DNA of 64,000 bases from Merdimonas sp963929015 (GTDB lineage: Bacteria > Bacillota > Clostridia > Lachnospirales > Lachnospiraceae). The stretch lies in assembly GCF_963929015.1 (NCBI RefSeq), contig NZ_CAWVHE010000012.1, forward strand, positions 1 to 64,000, in the 5' to 3' direction. The notes below the pieces were generated by a model. The model worked only from the letters and a program-made list of their open reading frames with translations. It was not told the DNA's origin and made no database searches. Both the position numbers and the translations under genes were made by a program. Shown one piece after another: positions 59,418 to 64,000 of this stretch; position 1 is the first letter of the stretch; each line of letters begins with the position of its first letter.

Positions 59418-61319
59418 GTGGATAATCAGAATAATAATCAAAATAACAGAAATAACAGACAAGGCCTGTCTTTTGTCCTGATCGTGACTCTGATCACCAC
59501 CCTGCTTGTGATGGCCCTTTATCAGTTTCAGGGCGGCGGCGCAGAACAGGAGATCAGTTATAATGAATTTCTGAAAATGGTAGATGAGGGCAAGGTAGAC
59601 AAGGTAGAGATCCAGAGCAGCCAGATCGTGATTACTGCGAAGAAGGAAGCCGGAGAGCCGATAGCCAGGGAATATTACACCGGGCGGGTAGAGGACGATG
59701 GTCTTTCTGACCGGCTCTACAAAGCCGGCGTTGAGTATGAGCAGGAGATTCCGGATACCACATCAGCCATGATCTTTCAGCTGATCGCCACCTTCCTGCC
59801 GATCGCGCTTTTGGTAGGAATGATCGTCTGGATGACGAGAAAGATGAGCAAAGGCGGCGGTGTGATGGGCATTGGCAAGAGCAATGCCAAGATGTATGTG
59901 GAAAAGCAGACCGGCGTTACCTTCCGGGATGTGGCCGGACAGGATGAGGCTAAGGAATCGCTCCAGGAGGTGGTGGATTTCCTCCACAATCCGGGGAAAT
60001 ATACCAGCGTGGGGGCTAAGCTTCCCAAGGGCGCGCTTCTGGTAGGACCTCCGGGAACCGGTAAGACCCTTCTGGCAAAGGCGGTGGCAGGAGAGGCAAA
60101 TGTGCCATTTTTCTCCCTGAGTGGTTCTGCCTTTGTGGAAATGTATGTAGGCGTGGGCGCTTCCCGTGTGCGGGATCTCTTCAAGCAGGCGCAGCAGATG
60201 GCGCCCTGTATCATTTTTATTGATGAGATCGACGCCATCGGAAAGAGCCGTGACAACCAGCTGGGAAGCAACGACGAAAGAGAGCAGACCCTGAACCAGC
60301 TGCTGGCTGAGATGGACGGGTTTGAAAGCAATAAAGGACTGGTTCTTCTGGCGGCCACCAACCGTCCGGAGATCCTGGATCCGGCGCTTCTTCGTCCCGG
60401 ACGGTTTGACCGCCGGATCATTGTGGAGAAACCGGATCTGAAAGGCCGGATCGACGTTTTGAAGGTTCATTCCAAGGATGTGCGGATGGATGAGACGGTG
60501 GACTTGGAGGCCATTGCCCTTGCCACTTCCGGCGCTGTGGGATCGGATCTTGCCAATATGATCAACGAGGCGGCCATCAATGCCGTGAAGCACGGCAGGA
60601 ATGCCGTGTGCCAGCAGGATCTTTTTGAGGCTGTGGAAGTGGTGCTGGTAGGAAAAGAAAAGAAGGACCGCATCATGAGCCAGGAAGAACGCCGGATTGT
60701 GTCCTATCACGAAGTGGGCCACGCGCTGATCAGCGCCCTGCAGAAAGATTCCGAGCCGGTGCAGAAGATCACCATCGTTCCCAGGACCATGGGAGCTCTG
60801 GGCTATGTCATGCAGACGCCGGAGGAAGAGAAGTTCCTGAATACCAAAAAAGAACTGGAGGCTATGCTGGTAGGCATGCTGGGAGGCCGGGCGGCAGAAG
60901 AGATCGTCTTTGATACTGTGACCACCGGCGCGTCCAATGATATTGAGAAGGCCACCAGTATCGCGAGAGCCATGATCACCCAGTACGGTATGAGTGAAAA
61001 ATTCGGCCTGATCGGTCTGGAATCCATCCAGCACCGCTATCTGGACGGGCGTCCGGTCGCCAACTGTGGCGAAGAGACAGCTTCCGAGATCGACCACGAA
61101 GTGATGAAGATGCTGAAAAACGCATATGAGGAAGCAAAACGTCTGCTGGCAGAACACAGAAGTTCTCTGGATAAGATCGCGGACTTCCTGATCGAAAAAG
61201 AAACCATCACCGGAAAAGAATTTATGGATATCTTCTATGAAGTAGAAGGTATTGATCCGGAAACAAAAGAGAAAAAGAAAGAAGAACGGATCACGATGAA
61301 TCCAGTGGAAGAAATATAA
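59418..61319 (+). CDS. ftsH: ATP-dependent zinc metalloprotease FtsH
   Basis: Membrane-bound AAA+ protease that degrades misfolded and regulatory membrane or cytosolic proteins. 633 residues: asparagine-rich N-terminus, two membrane segments (about 17-36 and 117-138), AAA domain with GPPGTGKTLLAKAVAGEA (about 212), Walker B IIFIDEIDAIG, SRH LLAATNRPEILDPALLRPGRFDR, and the zinc protease site SYHEVGHALIS (about 430). The start is GTG 59418 with TAGGAGG upstream. C-terminal tail charged. Confidence 0.97.
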   Translation: MDNQNNNQNNRNNRQGLSFVLIVTLITTLLVMALYQFQGGGAEQEISYNEFLKMVDEGKVDKVEIQSSQIVITAKKEAGEPIAREYYTGRVEDDGLSDRLYKAGVEYEQEIPDTTSAMIFQLIATFLPIALLVGMIVWMTRKMSKGGGVMGIGKSNAKMYVEKQTGVTFRDVAGQDEAKESLQEVVDFLHNPGKYTSVGAKLPKGALLVGPPGTGKTLLAKAVAGEANVPFFSLSGSAFVEMYVGVGASRVRDLFKQAQQMAPCIIFIDEIDAIGKSRDNQLGSNDEREQTLNQLLAEMDGFESNKGLVLLAATNRPEILDPALLRPGRFDRRIIVEKPDLKGRIDVLKVHSKDVRMDETVDLEAIALATSGAVGSDLANMINEAAINAVKHGRNAVCQQDLFEAVEVVLVGKEKKDRIMSQEERRIVSYHEVGHALISALQKDSEPVQKITIVPRTMGALGYVMQTPEEEKFLNTKKELEAMLVGMLGGRAAEEIVFDTVTTGASNDIEKATSIARAMITQYGMSEKFGLIGLESIQHRYLDGRPVANCGEETASEIDHEVMKMLKNAYEEAKRLLAEHRSSLDKIADFLIEKETITGKEFMDIFYEVEGIDPETKEKKKEERITMNPVEEI

Positions 61320-61327
61320 ATGTTTCT

Positions 61328-61366
61328 GGGGACGGGGGATTTCTGGAAATCCCCCGTCCCCATTTA
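61328..61366 (+). terminator. rho-independent terminator after ftsH
   Basis: A 15-bp perfect stem, GGGGACGGGGGATTT (61328-61342) / AAATCCCCCGTCCCC (61347-61361), loop CTGG, then ATTTAT, a poor T tract. Confidence 0.8.
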
Positions 61367-61385
61367 TATGTAAGGAGCGTTTGCT

Positions 61386-63230
61386 ATGTTTGATATTCAG
61401 GAGGAGTTGAAAAAGCTGCCGGGAAAGCCAGGTGTCTATCTGATGCACGATGAGAAGGATGAGATCATCTATGTGGGAAAGGCCATCAGCCTGAAGAACC
61501 GCGTGCGGCAGTATTTTCAGAGCAGCCGCAACAAAGGGGTTAAGATTGAGCAGATGGTGACCCACATCAGCCGGTTTGAATATATTGTGACGGATTCGGA
61601 GCTGGAGGCGCTGGTGCTGGAGTGCAACCTGATCAAGGAGCACAGGCCGAAATATAATACCATGCTGATGGATGATAAGACCTATCCTTTTATCAAGGTG
61701 ACGGTAGAGGAGCCCTATCCAAGGATCATGATGACGAGACGGATGGTGAAGGATAAGGCGAAGTATTTTGGCCCTTATACCAGTGCGGGCGCTGTAAAAG
61801 ACACGATTGAGTTGATCCGGAAACTTTATTATATCCGCAGCTGTAACCGGAAGCTTCCGAGAGATGTGGGAAAGGAGCGTCCATGTCTGAATTATCATAT
61901 CCATCAGTGTAATGCGCCCTGCCAGGGATATGTGTCGGAAGAAGAATACCAGAAGTCTGTGCAGGAGGTTCTGAAATTCCTGAACGGCAATTATGAAGGG
62001 ATCACGGAACAGCTAAAGGAAAAAATGGAGGCTGCTTCGGAAGCTCTGGAATTTGAAAAGGCCATCGAATACCGGGAGCTGATCTCCAGCGTGCAGAAGA
62101 TCGCCCAGAAGCAGAAGATCACAGATGCCGCCGGCGCCGGAGACGACCGGGATATTCTGGCCATGGCAGTGGAAGGGGAAGACGCAGTAGTTCAGGTCTT
62201 CTTTATCCGCGGCGGCAGGCTGATCGGAAGAGATCATTTTTATCTGAAGATTGCAAAAGAAGAGTCGGCAAAGGAGACTCTCTCCAGTTTTATCAAACAG
62301 TTTTATGCGGGAACGCCTTATATTCCTGCAGAGCTGATGCTGCCGGAAGAGATTGACGATCAGGAGCTGATCGCAGAATGGCTGACCAAAAAGCGGGGCC
62401 ATAAAGTACAGATCAAAGTGCCGAGGAAAGGAACGAAAGAAAAGCTGGTGGAGCTGGCTGCCAGGAACGCAAGACTGGTGCTAAGTACCGACAGGGAACG
62501 GCTGAAGCGGGAGGAAGGACGTACCATCGGGGCGGTCAGGGAGCTGGAAAAGCTGCTTGGCCTCACAGGCATTGTCCGGATGGAGGCCTATGATATCTCC
62601 AATATCAGCGGCTTTGCCACAGTAGGTTCCATGGTGGTTTATGAAAAAGGGAAGCCCAAGAGGAACGATTACCGCAAGTTCAGGATCAAGGGCGTCCAGG
62701 GGGCGGACGATTATGCCAGCATGGAAGAGGTATTGACCAGACGGTTTACCCACGGACTTCGGGAGCAGGAGGAAGGAAAAGAACTGGGAGGATTTACCGC
62801 ATTTCCGGATCTTTTGTTGATGGACGGCGGCAAAGGGCAGGTAAATATCGCGCTTAAGGTGCTGGACAATCTGGGACTGTCGATCCCGGTCTGCGGTATG
62901 GTCAAGGATGACAATCACCGGACCCGGGGACTGTATTATCAAAACCAGGAGCTGCCCATTGACCGGGATTCAGAATGCTTTAAACTGATCACACGGATCC
63001 AGGACGAGGCGCACCGCTTTGCCATCACCTTTCATCGCAAGCTTAGAAGCCAGAATCAGGTCCACTCGATCCTGGACGATATTCCGGGCGTAGGGCCTGC
63101 AAGAAGAAAGGATCTGATGCGGCATTTTGAAAATATCGACGCGATCCGGAACGCGTCGATCGAAGAGTTAAAGGAACTGCCGTCCATGAATGAAAAAGCG
63201 GCGGCGGATGTATATAAATTTTTTCACTGA
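61386..63230 (+). CDS. uvrC: excinuclease ABC subunit C
   Basis: Makes both incisions in nucleotide excision repair with UvrAB. 614 residues: GIY-YIG nuclease domain (GVYLMHDEKDEIIYVGKA, about 17-34), Cys-containing linker (RSCNRKL, CLNYHIHQCNAPCQGY), UVR motif (about 200-235), the RNase-H-like C-terminal nuclease (VRMEAYDISNISG, LLMDGGKGQVNIAL with Asp residues) and a helix-hairpin-helix end (IPGVGPARRKDLMRHF). AAGGAG site before the ATG. Confidence 0.97.
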   Translation: MFDIQEELKKLPGKPGVYLMHDEKDEIIYVGKAISLKNRVRQYFQSSRNKGVKIEQMVTHISRFEYIVTDSELEALVLECNLIKEHRPKYNTMLMDDKTYPFIKVTVEEPYPRIMMTRRMVKDKAKYFGPYTSAGAVKDTIELIRKLYYIRSCNRKLPRDVGKERPCLNYHIHQCNAPCQGYVSEEEYQKSVQEVLKFLNGNYEGITEQLKEKMEAASEALEFEKAIEYRELISSVQKIAQKQKITDAAGAGDDRDILAMAVEGEDAVVQVFFIRGGRLIGRDHFYLKIAKEESAKETLSSFIKQFYAGTPYIPAELMLPEEIDDQELIAEWLTKKRGHKVQIKVPRKGTKEKLVELAARNARLVLSTDRERLKREEGRTIGAVRELEKLLGLTGIVRMEAYDISNISGFATVGSMVVYEKGKPKRNDYRKFRIKGVQGADDYASMEEVLTRRFTHGLREQEEGKELGGFTAFPDLLLMDGGKGQVNIALKVLDNLGLSIPVCGMVKDDNHRTRGLYYQNQELPIDRDSECFKLITRIQDEAHRFAITFHRKLRSQNQVHSILDDIPGVGPARRKDLMRHFENIDAIRNASIEELKELPSMNEKAAADVYKFFH

Positions 63231-63272
63231 TGTGGTACAATAGTTCTATTAGAACGGAAGAAGGAGAAAGCT

Positions 63273-64000
63273 ATGGCTAAGACAGTGGAATTAAAGAAAA
63301 TAGTGGAAAAAATGAATCTGAAAAACCTGACGCCGGATGTGGAACTCAACGACAAGAAGGTAGAAGTGCCGGACATTAACCGGCCGGCGCTGCAGCTGAC
63401 CGGGTTTTTTGAACATTTTGATTCGGAGCGCGTACAGATCATCGGTTATGTGGAGTATACGTTCCTGGAGAAGATGGACGAGGAAAAGAAAAGAGAGGTC
63501 TACCGTACCCTTCTGTCTTATAAGATCCCCTGCATCATTTTCTGCCGGAACCTCCCTCCGGAACAGATGCTTCTTGATATGGCGGTAGAAGCGGATGTGC
63601 CAATCTTTATTACGGAGAAAAAGACGTCCGCCTTTACGGCAGAGATCATCCGCTGGCTGAATGTGCAGCTTGCTCCCTGTATCTCCATCCACGGCGTCCT
63701 TGTGGATGTCTACGGTGTGGGCGTGCTGATCATGGGCGAGAGCGGCATCGGAAAGAGCGAGGCCGCGCTGGAGCTGGTAAAACGTGGACACCGTCTGGTC
63801 AGCGATGACGTGGTGGAGATCCGCAAGGTCAGTGATGAGACGCTGGTGGGCTCGGCGCCGGATATCACCAGGCATTTTATTGAACTTCGGGGTATCGGCA
63901 TCGTGGATGTGAAGACGCTGTTTGGTGTGTTAAGTGTCCGGGAGACCCAGAACATTGATCTGGTCATCACTCTGGAAGAGTGGGATAAGGAAAAGGAATA
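63273..64000 (+). CDS. hprK: HPr kinase/phosphorylase, partial (cut by window end)
   Basis: Phosphorylates HPr at Ser46 to control carbon catabolite repression. The 242 residues in the window show the N-terminal domain (NDKKVEVPDINRPALQLTGFFEHF, RVQIIGYVEYTFLEKM) and the start of the kinase domain with HGVLVDVYGVGVLIMGESGIGKSEAALELVKRGH (Walker A) and LVSDDVVEIR. The reading frame is open to the last base. AAGGAG is 6 bases before the ATG. TACAAT at 63236 may be its -10 box. The uvrC-hprK neighbourhood fits a Firmicutes chromosome. Confidence 0.95.
   Translation, partial: MAKTVELKKIVEKMNLKNLTPDVELNDKKVEVPDINRPALQLTGFFEHFDSERVQIIGYVEYTFLEKMDEEKKREVYRTLLSYKIPCIIFCRNLPPEQMLLDMAVEADVPIFITEKKTSAFTAEIIRWLNVQLAPCISIHGVLVDVYGVGVLIMGESGIGKSEAALELVKRGHRLVSDDVVEIRKVSDETLVGSAPDITRHFIELRGIGIVDVKTLFGVLSVRETQNIDLVITLEEWDKEKE

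Noticed and set aside
59763..61904. A 713-codon open frame on the minus strand across ftsH and uvrC
   Set aside because: It is antisense to ftsH and uvrC, both with intact motifs. It has no ribosome site and its protein is a low-quality His/Leu-rich mix.

Overview
The window looks like a chromosomal segment of a Gram-positive, gut-type Clostridia, most likely Lachnospiraceae. The signs are AGGAGG-type ribosome sites, sigma-A type promoters, HprK, a RelQ-like alarmone synthetase, YitT, a CpsB/C/D tyrosine-phosphorylation module, a LoaP antiterminator, a subtilase with S-layer homology domains, and no outer-membrane functions. The genus cannot be fixed from the sequence alone. No plasmid, phage or CRISPR features were seen. 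The only clear transposon is one IS at 56.3-57.5 kb.

Layout: (1) 0-6 kb: a frameshifted Na/Pi symporter with a C-terminal PhoU-like domain, two small conserved genes of unknown role, an XRE regulator with a membrane partner, tRNA-Gly(CCC), a cobalamin adenosyltransferase, a RelQ-like (p)ppGpp synthetase and a YitT protein. (2) 6-12.3 kb: a complete phosphate regulon, pstSCAB-phoU-phoPR, behind a candidate Pho box. Its PstS has its two sequence halves in swapped order, as in a circular permutation. (3) 12.3-43.5 kb: a cell-surface polysaccharide locus of about 31 kb, all on the + strand. It begins with two tandem promoters and a conserved head (cpsB, cpsC, cpsD, an Ig-like protein, LCP, a 51-aa membrane peptide, a PglF-type dehydratase). 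A structured leader, loaP and a strong terminator follow. After that comes a conspicuously more AT-rich variable part with sugar modification, glycosyltransferase, Wzy and Wzx genes. (4) 43.5-47.5 kb: an Rpn-type nuclease gene lacking a good start codon, a decayed AlbA_2/ATPase gene, and ykgJ-ansA. (5) 47.6-64 kb: a secreted SLH subtilase, sbcDC, glf with an IS inserted at its 3' end, a DUF1846 protein, ftsH, uvrC and a partial hprK.

How the polysaccharide genes may work together (inference): PglF and the first aminotransferase can make a UDP-4-amino-4,6-dideoxy sugar. Directly behind them lie a 3-hydroxyacyl-CoA dehydrogenase, an SCP2-type thiolase, an LpxD-like N-acyltransferase and a PglC-like phosphoglycosyltransferase. 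In that order they could make a short 3-hydroxyacyl-CoA, attach it to the amino sugar and load the sugar on undecaprenyl phosphate. A second set (two ATP-grasp proteins, MmgE/PrpD, ornithine-cyclodeaminase-like, a second aminotransferase) looks like a route to an unusual amino-acid substituent. WecB and WecC supply UDP-ManNAcA. Terminators inside the locus together with loaP suggest that the variable part is expressed only with processive antitermination.
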